Part shown: positions 32,908-42,351 of the stretch, in pieces
Position numbering within the stretch: the first letter of the stretch is position 1
Layout: each line of letters opens with the position of its first letter
From: Paenibacillus sp. BIC5C1
GTDB taxonomy: Bacteria; Bacillota; Bacilli; Paenibacillales; Paenibacillaceae
Assembly: GCF_032399705.1 (NCBI RefSeq)
Contig: NZ_CP135922.1
Span: 124,001 to 188,000 of the forward strand
Direction of reading: 5' to 3'
DNA length: 64,000 bases
Notes under the pieces: generated by a model
What the model was told of the DNA's origin: nothing
The model's database searches: none
What the model saw: only the letters and a program-made list of their open reading frames with translations
Translations under genes and position numbers: made by a program

Positions 32908-33134
32908 TATCCCATATCCTTTAGTTTGTTAGCACTTTACCATGTTAAAGAAAATGATGAAAGTTGAATATAATTAAGCATAAATGAACACGTACTAAAC
33001 GTTTTCTGAAGGCTGCCTGGCAGCAACAATAAGAATTCAGGTTACAAGATAGAATGGGGATTTACACTACATAAATCCTGTTGAAATAGAACGTCTACCA
33101 ATCTTAAATTACTGACTCGGGGTGAATAATACCA

Positions 33135-34328
33135 ATGTCCAAACCAAAAGGCTTTGAAAAACCGACAGGTTTTCGTGACTATACACCACATGTGGTGACC
33201 AAGCTGCGAACCATTGAGCGGAATGTACTGGAATGCATGGAACGCTGGGGTTACCGTCAAATCATTACGCCAACGATTGAATACTACGATACCGTTGGGG
33301 TAGCGAGTTCCACTTCGGATCGCAAGCTGTTTAAATTATTAAACAGTCGCGGGACTACGCTCGTACTAAGATCAGATCTGACAGCTCCGATAGCACGGGT
33401 GGTCTCTTCTCTATTAAAGGATGAGGAGCTTCCTCTGCGTCTGTCCTATCATGCAAATGTGTTTCGTTCCATTGAAGAGGAAGCAGGACGTGAGGCAGAA
33501 TTTTTCCAAACAGGTGTAGAGCTTGTCGGTGATGATTCGCCAGAGGCGGATGCAGAAGTTGTAGCCCTTGCGATCGCTTCTTTGCAGGCAGCCGGTGTAT
33601 CTTCCTTTAAAATTGCGATGGGTCATATGGGATTTCTGAACGGGTTACTGGAAGAAGTCATTCCGGGTCAAACGGTACAACAGGAGCAGTTGAAAGAAGG
33701 ATTGCTGGGCCGTGATTATGTCGGCTATCGCCAATCCATTGAAGCATTGAATCTGGAGCCGAAACTGAAGGAGCAGCTTGAAGCCATTTTGCGTCTGCGT
33801 GGCGGTAAAGAAGTATGTACACACGCAGCAGAGCTGAGTTCAAGCACTGAAGCAGCACAGTCCATTGCGCATCTGTGTGCTGTATTCGAAGTGTTGGAAG
33901 CGTACGGTGTGTCTGAGCATGTGTTGATTGATCTGACGATGATTGGTGATTTCTCCTATTATACAGGCATGACGTTTGAAGGGTATGCGGCAGAGCTCGG
34001 ATCCCCGGTATGCAGTGGCGGACGATATGATAATCTGTTACAGCAGTTTGGCCGTTCATTACCAGCTACAGGGTTTGCACTCAAAACAAATCGGATTATC
34101 GATGGTGTTCATGGAATTACGATGGAAGAGAAGAAGCCTGTACTTATTCAATATACATCTGAATGTCGGGCTGAGGCTCTAACGGAGGCGGCGAGACTAC
34201 GCAGCATCGGTCAAAATGTAGTAACATACCTCCTTCCTAAAGATGGGGCAGAGGCGCTAACTGGCAACAAGCCAATCCAGGCTGAGCAGATTATCACGTA
34301 CGGACATGAAAATGGAGGAGGACGCTGA
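33135..34328 (+). CDS. hisZ: ATP phosphoribosyltransferase regulatory subunit
   Basis: HisZ is a catalytically inactive paralog of histidyl-tRNA synthetase that activates and confers histidine feedback on the short HisG. The 397-residue protein has class II synthetase motifs in degenerate form ([35 protein letters not shown]) and lacks a C-terminal anticodon-binding domain of full length. Its stop precedes the hisG start by 1 bp. It is the first gene of the nine-gene his operon, and the hisZ-hisG pair confirms the heteromeric form of the first enzyme. Confidence 0.93.
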   Translation: MSKPKGFEKPTGFRDYTPHVVTKLRTIERNVLECMERWGYRQIITPTIEYYDTVGVASSTSDRKLFKLLNSRGTTLVLRSDLTAPIARVVSSLLKDEELPLRLSYHANVFRSIEEEAGREAEFFQTGVELVGDDSPEADAEVVALAIASLQAAGVSSFKIAMGHMGFLNGLLEEVIPGQTVQQEQLKEGLLGRDYVGYRQSIEALNLEPKLKEQLEAILRLRGGKEVCTHAAELSSSTEAAQSIAHLCAVFEVLEAYGVSEHVLIDLTMIGDFSYYTGMTFEGYAAELGSPVCSGGRYDNLLQQFGRSLPATGFALKTNRIIDGVHGITMEEKKPVLIQYTSECRAEALTEAARLRSIGQNVVTYLLPKDGAEALTGNKPIQAEQIITYGHENGGGR

Positions 34329-34329
34329 G

Positions 34330-34989
34330 ATGTCGGATATTTTGAAGGTAGCCATGCCAAAGGGCCGAATCTATAAGAAAGCCTCCAAACTGTTCCGTGA
34401 AGCAGGGCTTGATATTCCGGTAGACGTGGACGATACGCGTAAGCTGGTCATCGAAGTACCGGAAGCTGGGATGGAATTCATCATGGCGAAGCCCGTAGAC
34501 GTGCCAACGTATGTGGAGTATGGAGTAGCGGATATTGGCATAGTGGGTAAAGACGTTCTGCTTGAGGAAAATCGGGACGTTTACGAATTGTTGAACTTGG
34601 GAATCGCACAGTGCCGCATGTCTGTTATTGGACTACCGGACTGGACGCCTGGCATTCAGCAGCGGGTGGCAACAAAGTACCCGAGGATTGCGTCCCAGTA
34701 TTTCCGCGAGCAAGGACAGCAGGTGGAAGTTATCAAACTGAATGGCTCCATCGAACTGGCGCCGTTGATCGGGCTGGCTGATCGAATCGTCGATCTGGTG
34801 GAGACTGGTCAGACGTTACGTGAGAATGGACTCGTTGAGATGACGGGCATTCTGGATATCACAAGTCGCCTTATTGCCAATCGGGTAAGCTATCGGATGA
34901 AGAACGCACGGATTCAAGCATTATGTGATGCACTCCAGCAGGTCATTCCAGCCTCGAATGAGGTATTCGCAGGAATTTTTCGAGGATAA
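34330..34989 (+). CDS. hisG: ATP phosphoribosyltransferase, short form
   Basis: First step of histidine synthesis: it joins ATP and PRPP to give phosphoribosyl-ATP. At 219 aa it is the short form that lacks the C-terminal regulatory domain and needs HisZ. The N-terminal [15 protein letters not shown] segment and the [27 protein letters not shown] segment with the PRPP-binding region are visible. I chose the ATG at 34330 with GGAGGAGG 10 bp upstream; the ATG at 34306 lies inside hisZ and would add eight unrelated residues. Confidence 0.95.
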   Translation: MSDILKVAMPKGRIYKKASKLFREAGLDIPVDVDDTRKLVIEVPEAGMEFIMAKPVDVPTYVEYGVADIGIVGKDVLLEENRDVYELLNLGIAQCRMSVIGLPDWTPGIQQRVATKYPRIASQYFREQGQQVEVIKLNGSIELAPLIGLADRIVDLVETGQTLRENGLVEMTGILDITSRLIANRVSYRMKNARIQALCDALQQVIPASNEVFAGIFRG

Positions 34990-35096
34990 ATGAAGTATGT
35001 AAGATGGAACGTAAATCACTAATCGATGATTGATCATATAGCATGAACGGATATTAGTCGCATCACAGGCACTACAGGGATAGGGAGGATGTACGC

Positions 35097-36401
35097 ATGA
35101 AAATTGTACCTGCACGGGAATTTGATCTGAAGCGCGAAGTGGAATACGGTACACCGGAGCAAAATGAAACGGTACGGCGCATTGTCAGTGACATTCGCCG
35201 GGAAGGAGACTCGGCACTGCTGCGTTACACAGAGCAGCTGGATCGCACGAAGCTGACGGCTGCGGAGCTTCGCGTGCCACAGGAAGAACTGCAGGCAGCA
35301 TATGCAGCTGTGGAGCCTTCCTTCGTGACGGCGATCCGTCAGGCCGCCGCTAACATTCGTGCGTTTCATGAGAAGCAGAAACGCAACTCATGGATGGATT
35401 GGCAGCCGGACGGCAGTCTGCTGGGCCAGGTAATCCGGCCGCTGAAGCGGGTCGGCGTTTATGTACCTGGCGGCAAAGCAGCGTACCCTTCGTCTGTGCT
35501 GATGAACGTGATTCCGGCACAGGTGGCTGGCGTGCCGGAGATTGTTTTGGTGACGCCGCCGTCAACGAACGGCGGCGAAGGCATTAACCCGTACATTCTC
35601 GTGGCTGCTGCGGAAGCAGGCGTGAGCGAGATGTACCGGGTTGGCGGCGCTCAAGCGATCGCCGCCCTTGCTTACGGCACGGAGAGCATTGCCCCGGTCG
35701 ACAAGATCTGTGGACCGGGCAATATTTACGTGGCGCTCGCGAAGCGCGAGGTGTACGGCGCAGTCGATATCGATAGTATCGCCGGGCCGAGTGAGATTGT
35801 GGTGCTCGCCGATGATACGGCGAATCCGGTGTATGTCGCCGCCGACCTGTTGTCGCAGGCGGAGCATGACGAGATGGCATCGGCCATTCTCGTCACAACC
35901 TCGGCCGTGCTGGCGGAAGCCGTGCAGGCCGAAGTGCGGCAGCAGCTAGAAGCGCTGCCGCGGCGTGATATCGCTGCTGCTTCCGTGGAGCAGTATGGCG
36001 CGATTATTGTGGTCGATTCCATCGATGAGGGAATCGATGTAGTGAACCGGCTCGCACCGGAGCATCTGGAGATCATGGTGCAGGAGCCCATGGCATACGC
36101 TGGCCGGATCGAGAATGCCGGAGCGATCTTCCTCGGCCCGTATAGTTCGGAGCCGGTAGGCGATTATTTTGCGGGACCGAATCACATTATTCCGACAAAT
36201 GGAACGGCCCGCTTCAGTTCACCTGTGGACGTGGATGATTTTATCAAAAAATCGAGTTTGATCTATTACAGCAAGGAAGCATTGCTCCAAAATGGAGCGG
36301 CTATTATAGAGCTGGCCCGGCATGAAGGGCTTGAAGGACACGCCCGTGCGATCGCTGTACGGTTAGAACAGGAAGGAAAGGCGGAATCGGATAATGGATA
36401 A
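35097..36401 (+). CDS. hisD: Histidinol dehydrogenase
   Basis: Zinc enzyme of the last two oxidation steps, from histidinol to histidine with two NAD+. The 434-residue length is standard. Visible are the Rossmann-type and signature segments ([40 protein letters not shown]), the glutamine-histidine [11 protein letters not shown] with zinc ligands, and the catalytic pair near [17 protein letters not shown] lies 7 bp before the ATG. The stretch 35380-36100 is clearly more GC-rich than its neighbours. The stop overlaps the hisB start by 8 bp. Confidence 0.96.
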   Translation: MKIVPAREFDLKREVEYGTPEQNETVRRIVSDIRREGDSALLRYTEQLDRTKLTAAELRVPQEELQAAYAAVEPSFVTAIRQAAANIRAFHEKQKRNSWMDWQPDGSLLGQVIRPLKRVGVYVPGGKAAYPSSVLMNVIPAQVAGVPEIVLVTPPSTNGGEGINPYILVAAAEAGVSEMYRVGGAQAIAALAYGTESIAPVDKICGPGNIYVALAKREVYGAVDIDSIAGPSEIVVLADDTANPVYVAADLLSQAEHDEMASAILVTTSAVLAEAVQAEVRQQLEALPRRDIAAASVEQYGAIIVVDSIDEGIDVVNRLAPEHLEIMVQEPMAYAGRIENAGAIFLGPYSSEPVGDYFAGPNHIIPTNGTARFSSPVDVDDFIKKSSLIYYSKEALLQNGAAIIELARHEGLEGHARAIAVRLEQEGKAESDNG

Positions 36402-37023
36402 GCAGGATAATGGTTTGGACCTTCAGAACAAGGGTGCTGTACGTCAGGCAGAGGTAGACCGCAAAACAAATGAAACGAACATTCAGCTTTCTTTTGCCGT
36501 AGATGGCACTGGGCAATCCGAGATTGAAACGGACGTACCTTTCCTGAATCATATGCTCGATCTGTTCACAAAGCATGGACAATTCGATCTGAACGTACAG
36601 GCGCGTGGTGATGTTGATATTGATGACCACCACACGGTGGAGGATATCGGGATCTGTCTGGGACAGACTCTTCGCGAAGCATTGGGTGACAAGAGGGGCA
36701 TCAAACGTTATGCGAGTGTATTTGTGCCGATGGATGAGGCTCTCGCTCAGGTAGTCATCGATGTCAGCAACCGTCCTCATTTTGAGTACCGTGCACAATA
36801 CCCGTCTCAGCAAGTGGGCAGCTTCTCAACCGAGCTGGTACATGAGTTTCTGTGGAAACTGGCGCTGGAAGCACGCATTACATTGCACGTTATCGTGCAC
36901 TACGGACAAAATACGCATCACATGATCGAGGCAATCTTCAAAGCACTGGGGCGTGCATTGGATGAGGCAACAACGATTGATCCGCGTGTAACGGGTGTGC
37001 CTTCCACGAAGGGAGTGCTGTAG
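36394..37023 (+). CDS. hisB: Imidazoleglycerol-phosphate dehydratase
   Basis: Manganese enzyme that converts imidazole-glycerol phosphate to imidazole-acetol phosphate. The 209-residue protein is monofunctional, without the histidinol-phosphatase domain of enteric HisB; that role is taken by hisJ downstream. The metal ligands are visible as [10 protein letters not shown] near residues 71-80 and [11 protein letters not shown] near 170-180. The first 15 residues ([13 protein letters not shown]) are longer than needed; an internal start at a later Met is not available, so the ATG at 36394 is kept. It is translated right after hisD. Confidence 0.95.
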   Translation: MDKQDNGLDLQNKGAVRQAEVDRKTNETNIQLSFAVDGTGQSEIETDVPFLNHMLDLFTKHGQFDLNVQARGDVDIDDHHTVEDIGICLGQTLREALGDKRGIKRYASVFVPMDEALAQVVIDVSNRPHFEYRAQYPSQQVGSFSTELVHEFLWKLALEARITLHVIVHYGQNTHHMIEAIFKALGRALDEATTIDPRVTGVPSTKGVL

Positions 37024-37025
37024 AC

Positions 37026-37649
37026 ATGGCGATTGCAATTGTCGATTACGGTATGGGGAACCTGCACAGCGTCGGCAAAGCGGTCGAACGTCTTGGCTAC
37101 GAAGCGCTGGTCACAGGTGACCGGGATGCGATTCTTGGTGCAGATGGTGTGATTCTGCCAGGTGTAGGTGCATTTGGCGATGCCATGGTGCACTTGCGAG
37201 AGAGTGGATTGGACGCTGTGGTGAAGGAAGCAGCAGCTGGATCAACGCCGCTGCTCGGCATCTGTCTGGGCATGCAGCTGTTGTTCAGCTCAAGCGAGGA
37301 GCATGGCGAGCATGAAGGATTGAATATTTTGCCGGGTAAAGTCGTGCGATTCGCACCGGGAGATTTAAAGGTTCCGCATATGGGCTGGAATCGATTGCAG
37401 TTCCTGCACCCGGAAAATCCACTATTCGCGGGGCTTGAGGCAAGTCATGTCTATTTTGTCCATTCATATCATGCACGTATGGACGTAGAGAGCGATCTAT
37501 TGGCAGTGACCGATTACGGACATCCGGTTACAGCGATTGTTGGCAGAGGCTCCAATTTCGGTATGCAGTTCCACCCGGAGAAGAGCGGAGAACTGGGTAT
37601 CAAGCTGCTTGGAAACTTCCTGGCATTGACTGGACGACCTAAGGCGTAA
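37026..37649 (+). CDS. hisH: Imidazole glycerol phosphate synthase, glutaminase subunit
   Basis: Provides ammonia from glutamine to HisF for closing the imidazole ring. The 207-residue class I glutamine amidotransferase has the nucleophile Cys80 in LLGICLGMQ, the oxyanion glycine loop PGVGAFGDAM, and the His-Glu pair in FHPEKSGELG. The start codon is 2 bp after the hisB stop. HisH and HisF form a heterodimer with an ammonia tunnel. Confidence 0.96.
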   Translation: MAIAIVDYGMGNLHSVGKAVERLGYEALVTGDRDAILGADGVILPGVGAFGDAMVHLRESGLDAVVKEAAAGSTPLLGICLGMQLLFSSSEEHGEHEGLNILPGKVVRFAPGDLKVPHMGWNRLQFLHPENPLFAGLEASHVYFVHSYHARMDVESDLLAVTDYGHPVTAIVGRGSNFGMQFHPEKSGELGIKLLGNFLALTGRPKA

Positions 37650-37746
37650 CCATAATTCGGGATCCTATATTTTTTTAATTTCATCCTTATAAAATAATAC
37701 GTAGCTAAACTAGAGCACAAATATGAATATATTCAGGAGGCCTTGT

Positions 37747-38481
37747 ATGTCATCTTTTATCATATATCCGGCAATTGATATCCGGGACGGCAAATGTGTA
37801 AGACTGGTGCAGGGAGATTACAATCAGGAGACGGTATATAACGATGACCCGGTTCAAGTTGCTCTTTCCTGGGAGAAGCAAGGTGGTACATACGTTCATC
37901 TGGTGGATCTGGACGGTGCAAAAGCAGGTCATCCGGTGAATGATGAGCTGATTGGGCGTATTGCTTCGGCCGTGAACGTGCCTGTTCAGGTCGGTGGGGG
38001 TCTTCGTACAGTGGCTGATGTAGAACGTTTGCTGGGTCTCGGTGTGAGTCGCCTTATTATCGGGACAGCTGCGATTGAGGATCGTGCTTTTACAGAAGAA
38101 GTACTGGGACGGTATGGAGATAAAGTAGCTATTGGTATCGATGCACGCAACGGCTATGTGGCGACACGAGGTTGGCTTGAGACATCGGAAGTTCAGGCTG
38201 AGGTACTCGCGAAAGAGCTGGCGGCATTCGGTGCCGAAACCTTCATCTTCACAGATATCTCCCGAGATGGCATGATGCAGGGCCCTAACGTAGAAGCGAT
38301 CGTGTCTCTTGCGAAGGCGAGTGGCCGTACGGTGATTGCTTCCGGTGGAGTTAGTGTTATGGACGATTTGCTTCGCTTAAGCAAGCATGCGGAAGATGGT
38401 ATCGGAGGAGCAATCGTGGGCAAAGCGCTGTATACTGGCAGTATTGATCTGTCCGAAGCGGTGGGAGCGGTTAATAAATAA
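37747..38481 (+). CDS. hisA: Phosphoribosylformimino-5-aminoimidazole carboxamide ribotide isomerase
   Basis: Catalyses the Amadori rearrangement that is the fourth step of histidine synthesis. The 244-residue (beta/alpha)8 barrel has the catalytic aspartate in [19 protein letters not shown] and the second in [14 protein letters not shown], with phosphate-binding glycines in the C-terminal half. The ATG at 37747 follows CAGGAGG by about 7 bp; an upstream ATG at 37723 adds eight residues and lacks a site. It is 97 bp after hisH, a larger gap than elsewhere in the operon. Confidence 0.96.
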   Translation: MSSFIIYPAIDIRDGKCVRLVQGDYNQETVYNDDPVQVALSWEKQGGTYVHLVDLDGAKAGHPVNDELIGRIASAVNVPVQVGGGLRTVADVERLLGLGVSRLIIGTAAIEDRAFTEEVLGRYGDKVAIGIDARNGYVATRGWLETSEVQAEVLAKELAAFGAETFIFTDISRDGMMQGPNVEAIVSLAKASGRTVIASGGVSVMDDLLRLSKHAEDGIGGAIVGKALYTGSIDLSEAVGAVNK

Positions 38482-38548
38482 TAGCGGTACTATATAAGCT
38501 TAAATAAACATTTGCAGATAACGATCATCAGGAGAGAGGAAGAGGAGC

Positions 38549-39310
38549 ATGCTGGCAAAAAGAATCATTCCTTGTCTGGACGTGAAAGACGGCCGGGTTG
38601 TCAAAGGCGTTAACTTCGTCAATCTCCGCGATGCGGGTGATCCGGTGGAGCTGGCGGCGCTGTATGACCGCGAGGGTGCGGACGAACTAGTGTTTCTCGA
38701 TATCTCCGCTTCGGTGGAAGGCCGCGAAACGATGGAAGAAGTGGTGCGGCAAACCGCAGGCGAGATCGCCATTCCTTTTACCGTAGGTGGAGGGATCTCC
38801 AAGGTGGAAGACATGAAGCGTATTCTGCGTGCAGGAGCGGACAAGATTGCGGTAAATACGGCAGCTGTGCTTAATCCACAGCTGATTGCAGATGGAGCAC
38901 GCCGCTTTGGCTCCCAGTGTATCGTGGTTGCAATAGACGCCAAGTATAATGAGGCTTGGGGCGAATGGGAAGTGTATACGCATGGTGGACGTAAACCTTC
39001 AGGAATTAAGGCGCTGGACTGGGTTAAACAGGCGGAGATCTTAGGCGCTGGCGAAATTCTGCTGACAAGCATGGACGCGGACGGAACGAAGGATGGGTTC
39101 GATCTGAAACTGACAGCAGCGGTATCCGAATCGGTACGTATTCCGGTTATCGCCTCGGGTGGTGCGGGGAAGGAATCCCATTTCTATGATGTGTTCACGA
39201 CAGGCAAAGCGGATGCAGGACTAGCGGCAACGATATTCCATTACAAAGAAATCGCCGTTCCGGCGTTAAAACAACATTTGAGAGAGCAAGGGGTGGAGAT
39301 CCGTGACTAA
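38549..39310 (+). CDS. hisF: Imidazole glycerol phosphate synthase, cyclase subunit
   Basis: Uses ammonia from HisH to make imidazole-glycerol phosphate and AICAR, the latter a purine precursor. The 253-residue barrel starts with the canonical [20 protein letters not shown] segment containing Asp11 and has Asp130-region [12 protein letters not shown]; both are catalytic aspartates in the family. GAGGAAGAGG precedes the ATG. Its last bases overlap hisIE by 8 bp. The first 300 bp are more GC-rich than the rest. Confidence 0.96.
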   Translation: MLAKRIIPCLDVKDGRVVKGVNFVNLRDAGDPVELAALYDREGADELVFLDISASVEGRETMEEVVRQTAGEIAIPFTVGGGISKVEDMKRILRAGADKIAVNTAAVLNPQLIADGARRFGSQCIVVAIDAKYNEAWGEWEVYTHGGRKPSGIKALDWVKQAEILGAGEILLTSMDADGTKDGFDLKLTAAVSESVRIPVIASGGAGKESHFYDVFTTGKADAGLAATIFHYKEIAVPALKQHLREQGVEIRD

Positions 39311-40031
39311 AGGAAGCAATGAAATCAAGGAGCAGCTGTCCTTGGAAGAGGTTGTGGAACACATTCGTTGGAGCGACGGATTGGTGCCTGCCATCGTGCA
39401 GGATGCAGAAACTCGTCAAGTTCTGATGATGGCTTATATGAATCGGGAATCGCTGAAGTTGTCGCTGGAATCCGGTGAAACGTGGTTTTGGTCACGCTCG
39501 CGTCAAGAGCTGTGGCACAAGGGCGCAACTTCAGGCAACGTACAGACGATTACTTCATTGAAATACGATTGTGATGGTGACACCTTGCTGGTTGAAGTGA
39601 AGCCGAACGGGCCTGCTTGCCACACCGGAGCGGTGACTTGTTTCCATAATGAAATCGTGGGTTTGCCAGAGAAATCCGCAGACCAGACTTCAGGCGATTC
39701 TAGTGCAACTACTGCAAGTGCTAGCTCCGAAAGTCGTTTTGAAGTACTAGCTGAACTGGAATCGGTCATTGCAGAGCGCGAACGTGAGCGTCCGGAAGGT
39801 GCATATACGACGTACCTGTTCGATAAAGGAGTTGACAAAATTTTGAAAAAAATCGGTGAAGAAGCGTCCGAGACGATTATTGCCGCCAAAAATAAAGACA
39901 ATGACGAGCTTCGCCTTGAGGTCAGTGACCTAATGTACCACTTGCTCGTTCTGTTGCAAGAGCGCAAGCTGCCGCTGGATGACATCATGTCAGAGCTGAG
40001 CCGTCGCCACGAGCGGCCTCGCCGCGATTAG
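39303..40031 (+). CDS. hisIE: Bifunctional phosphoribosyl-AMP cyclohydrolase and phosphoribosyl-ATP pyrophosphatase
   Basis: Carries out steps two and three of histidine synthesis. The N-terminal cyclohydrolase domain (about 12-118) has [25 protein letters not shown] and the zinc-ligand cysteines in YDCDGD and [12 protein letters not shown] Ser/Thr-rich linker of about 25 residues (near 127-150) joins it to the MazG-like pyrophosphatase domain (about 150-242) with KIGEEASE and [10 protein letters not shown]. The order of domains is the usual HisI-HisE fusion. A GTG at 39303 inside hisF is the start, with a ribosome binding site AGGGGTGGAG. Confidence 0.95.
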   Translation: MTKGSNEIKEQLSLEEVVEHIRWSDGLVPAIVQDAETRQVLMMAYMNRESLKLSLESGETWFWSRSRQELWHKGATSGNVQTITSLKYDCDGDTLLVEVKPNGPACHTGAVTCFHNEIVGLPEKSADQTSGDSSATTASASSESRFEVLAELESVIAERERERPEGAYTTYLFDKGVDKILKKIGEEASETIIAAKNKDNDELRLEVSDLMYHLLVLLQERKLPLDDIMSELSRRHERPRRD

Positions 40032-40042
40032 GAGGCGAGCCC

Positions 40043-40867
40043 GTGCTTATAGACTATCATACTCACCATGAGCGGTGTGGTCATGCAGTTGGCAAGCTGG
40101 AAGCGTATGTACAGCGTGGGGTGGAGATTGGCCTGTCGCAGATTGGGTTGTCGGATCACATGCCTCTGCTGCATGTAGACCCTGCTCACTATTATCCTGA
40201 GATGGCAATGCCCATGGACGAGCTACCGCGTTATGTGGAAGAGTGTTTTTCTCTGAAGGAGCGGTACCGTGGTCAGATCGATGTACGTGTCGGCCTCGAA
40301 GGCGACTATATTGAAGGCTGGGAGACCGAAATTCGGGCCATTATTGAACGCTACCCATGGGACTATGTGATAGGATCGGTTCATTTTCTCGGGGAATGGG
40401 ACATTACGGATTTTCGCCAGACCCATCATTGGGAAGGCAAAGACGTACTGGAAGTCTATCGTCAGTACTATGATGCTGTGAGCAAAGCAGCAGCGACGGG
40501 ATTGTACGATATTATGGGTCATACGGATGTGATCAAACGCTTCGGCTTCACTCCGGCACCAGAGCAGACTGAAGAGCGTATAGTCCTTGAAAACGCAGCA
40601 CTGCAAGCTATCGCGAAAAGTGGCTGTGCCATGGAGCTCAATGCATCGGGATTATCGAAGCCATGTGCTGAGATGTTCCCTGGTCGCCGGATGTTAACAG
40701 AGGCCATTCAATTGGCGATTCCGCTGACCCTTGGCTCCGATGCACACGATCCGCTGAAGCTGGGGGATTATCTGCCTGAGGCCGAGGCGCTCCTCCGTGA
40801 GCTAGGCTGTACGGAGGTAGCCGTTTTTGAAGGTCGACAGCGCTCGTTCCTTTCTTTAAATGTATAA
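40043..40867 (+). CDS. hisJ: Histidinol-phosphatase, PHP family
   Basis: Removes phosphate from histidinol phosphate, the penultimate step before HisD. The 274-residue PHP-domain protein has metal ligands in DYHTHHERCGHA, GLEGDY, GSVHFLG, GHTDVIKRF and GSDAHDPLKLG. This enzyme replaces the phosphatase domain missing from HisB, the Bacillus arrangement. The GTG start at 40043 follows AGGAGG by 6 bp and is 11 bp after the hisIE stop. It is the last gene of the operon. The aminotransferase hisC is not in this window. Confidence 0.93.
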   Translation: MLIDYHTHHERCGHAVGKLEAYVQRGVEIGLSQIGLSDHMPLLHVDPAHYYPEMAMPMDELPRYVEECFSLKERYRGQIDVRVGLEGDYIEGWETEIRAIIERYPWDYVIGSVHFLGEWDITDFRQTHHWEGKDVLEVYRQYYDAVSKAAATGLYDIMGHTDVIKRFGFTPAPEQTEERIVLENAALQAIAKSGCAMELNASGLSKPCAEMFPGRRMLTEAIQLAIPLTLGSDAHDPLKLGDYLPEAEALLRELGCTEVAVFEGRQRSFLSLNV

Positions 40868-40912
40868 GGTAGTGGAGTATAATGAGGGTAGGAAATAACC
40901 TTTTTAGAGGTA

Positions 40913-41080
40913 GTTCAAAAAAGTCCGCTTTTGATTACGAAGGATGCCTAATGGCATCATCAGCATCGAAGCTGGAATTCAGCCGAAATGTTCGTTGCTC
41001 ACGTAGTTTTGCCTACGTTCCGCTACTCCATTTCTAGCTTTATCCCATCTTCTCGGTACTGAAAACCGGCCTTTTTGAAC
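40913..41080. repeat. 168-bp MITE-like element with inverted ends and internal hairpins
   Basis: The segment begins GTTCAAAAAAGTCCG and ends CGGCCTTTTTGAAC, imperfect terminal inverted repeats that continue for about 35 bp (CTTTTGATTACGAAGGATG against the reverse strand of CATCTTCTCGGTACTGAAAA). Inside are further hairpins: GATGCC/GGCATC near 40945-40960 and CGTAG/CTACG around TTTTGC near 40998-41012. It has no open reading frame. The form suggests a miniature inverted-repeat element or a mobile structured RNA. It fills almost the whole gap between hisJ and prs. Confidence 0.7.
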
Positions 41081-41137
41081 ATTCACTTTTAGACTGATAA
41101 AGGATTATATTGGGACTTCAACCCTCGGGAGGGCATT

Positions 41138-42085
41138 ATGCAGCATTCGTTACGTATTTTTTCCGGTTCATCGAACCCTAAGCTGGCAGAACAGGTATGC
41201 GACAAGCTGGGTGTACAACTAGGCAAGATCAAACTGTCCCGGTTCAAGAGCGGAGAAATATACGTTCACTACGAAGAGACGATCCGCAACTGTGATGTGT
41301 TTCTGGTTCAATCATTATCTCATCCGATTAATGAGTTGTTCGTAGAACTGCTCGTCATGATTGATGCAGCCAAAAGGGCTTCTGCCCGTACGGTAAATAT
41401 TATTGTTCCTTATTACGGATATGCCCGTCAGGAACGCAAGTCTGCTCCGCGTGAGCCGATCTCGGCCAAAATGGTTGCGGATGTGTTAACTACTGCCGGG
41501 GCAAACCGGGTAGTTACCATTGATCTGCATGCAGCGGCAATTCAAGGATTTTTCAATATTCCTGTGGATCACATGACATCATTGGATCTCATCAGTGATT
41601 ATTTACTGAGTAAAGGGATTGAAAATCCGGTGGTTGTTTCCCCTGATGCGGGACGAGCTTCAATGGCGGAGAAACTGGCGAATCGTCTGGATTCCCCTTT
41701 TGCCATTATGATCAAGAAGCGGCCTAGCCACAATGAATCGATCATTACGCACGTTATTGGTGATGTGGAGGGTCGAACTCCAATTATTATTGAAGATTTG
41801 ATCGATACCGGAACGACAATTCTTAATGTTGTTGAAGGGTTGAAGGAGCGTGGCTCCAAAAATGTATATGTATGCGCAACACATGGTCTGTTCTCGGACG
41901 GGGCACTGAGTAAGCTCAATCACCCGTCTATAGCCGAGGTGGTAGTCACAGACTCCATCGCACTGCCAGATGATCATCCCGAATGCTTCAAAGTGTTGCC
42001 CGTAGCTCCAATGCTTGCGCGTGCTGTTCGCATTATTGTGGATGGTGGCTCCATGGCGACGTTGTTTAAAGATTCAGGGATTTAA
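41138..42085 (+). CDS. prs: Ribose-phosphate pyrophosphokinase
   Basis: Makes PRPP from ribose-5-phosphate and ATP, the substrate of HisG and of nucleotide and tryptophan synthesis. The 315-residue protein has the PRPP-synthase segments: FSGSSNPKLAEQ, the RQERKSAPREPISAKMVADVL flexible loop region, the DLHAAAIQGFF metal-binding histidine signature and the PRPP-binding loop EDLIDTGTTI. A second copy in the usual glmU-prs locus would be expected; position after the his genes hints at a paralog serving amino-acid synthesis. GGGAGGG precedes the ATG. It is separated from hisJ by the repeat element, and followed by a terminator. Confidence 0.93.
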   Translation: MQHSLRIFSGSSNPKLAEQVCDKLGVQLGKIKLSRFKSGEIYVHYEETIRNCDVFLVQSLSHPINELFVELLVMIDAAKRASARTVNIIVPYYGYARQERKSAPREPISAKMVADVLTTAGANRVVTIDLHAAAIQGFFNIPVDHMTSLDLISDYLLSKGIENPVVVSPDAGRASMAEKLANRLDSPFAIMIKKRPSHNESIITHVIGDVEGRTPIIIEDLIDTGTTILNVVEGLKERGSKNVYVCATHGLFSDGALSKLNHPSIAEVVVTDSIALPDDHPECFKVLPVAPMLARAVRIIVDGGSMATLFKDSGI

Positions 42086-42121
42086 TTATGCTGCACAGAT
42101 TGTGTGAATCCAGGTTTACTA

Positions 42122-42167
42122 TACCGTGTTTGAGTAGTTTGCTGCTCAGCACGGTTTTATTTTTTTA
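42122..42167 (+). terminator. Rho-independent terminator of prs
   Basis: ACCGTG...TGAG pairs with CTCA...CACGGT around a loop with TAGTTTGCTG, followed by a T-run. Confidence 0.8.
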
Positions 42168-42244
42168 TGATGGATTAGGATAGAGATGCGGATGAATTAA
42201 GGAGAAAGAGGGAATCGATTACTGATTTGCTGCCTGGGGGCTTG

Positions 42245-42253
42245 TGCTATAAT
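42245..42253 (+). promoter_or_regulatory. Extended -10 promoter of the AraC-type regulator
   Basis: TGC before a consensus TATAAT (42248-42253) makes an extended -10; the -35 is weak. It lies about 100 bp before the start codon. Confidence 0.5.
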
Positions 42254-42351
42254 AACTTAAAATTGATTTTTATGGCTGCGTGTATAGGGGAATTCAATCT
42301 CAGAGATGTAAATGATGTGATGAACAGTAGAACCACGGCTATTATATAACG

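Larger units (their letters stand above)
32662..33134. other. Intergenic region before the histidine operon
   Basis: The 473-bp gap holds a terminator (32784-32808), the predicted his promoter (32879-32907) and an untranslated leader of about 215 nt. There is a hairpin GCTGCCTGGCAGC near 33013-33025. I looked for a T-box (AGGGTGG-type element and terminator) and found none. There is no gene. Confidence 0.6.

Noticed and set aside
32662..33134. T-box or histidine-responsive attenuator before hisZ
   Set aside because: No AGGGTGG-type box, specifier hairpin or terminator in the leader. A his-codon-rich leader peptide was not seen.
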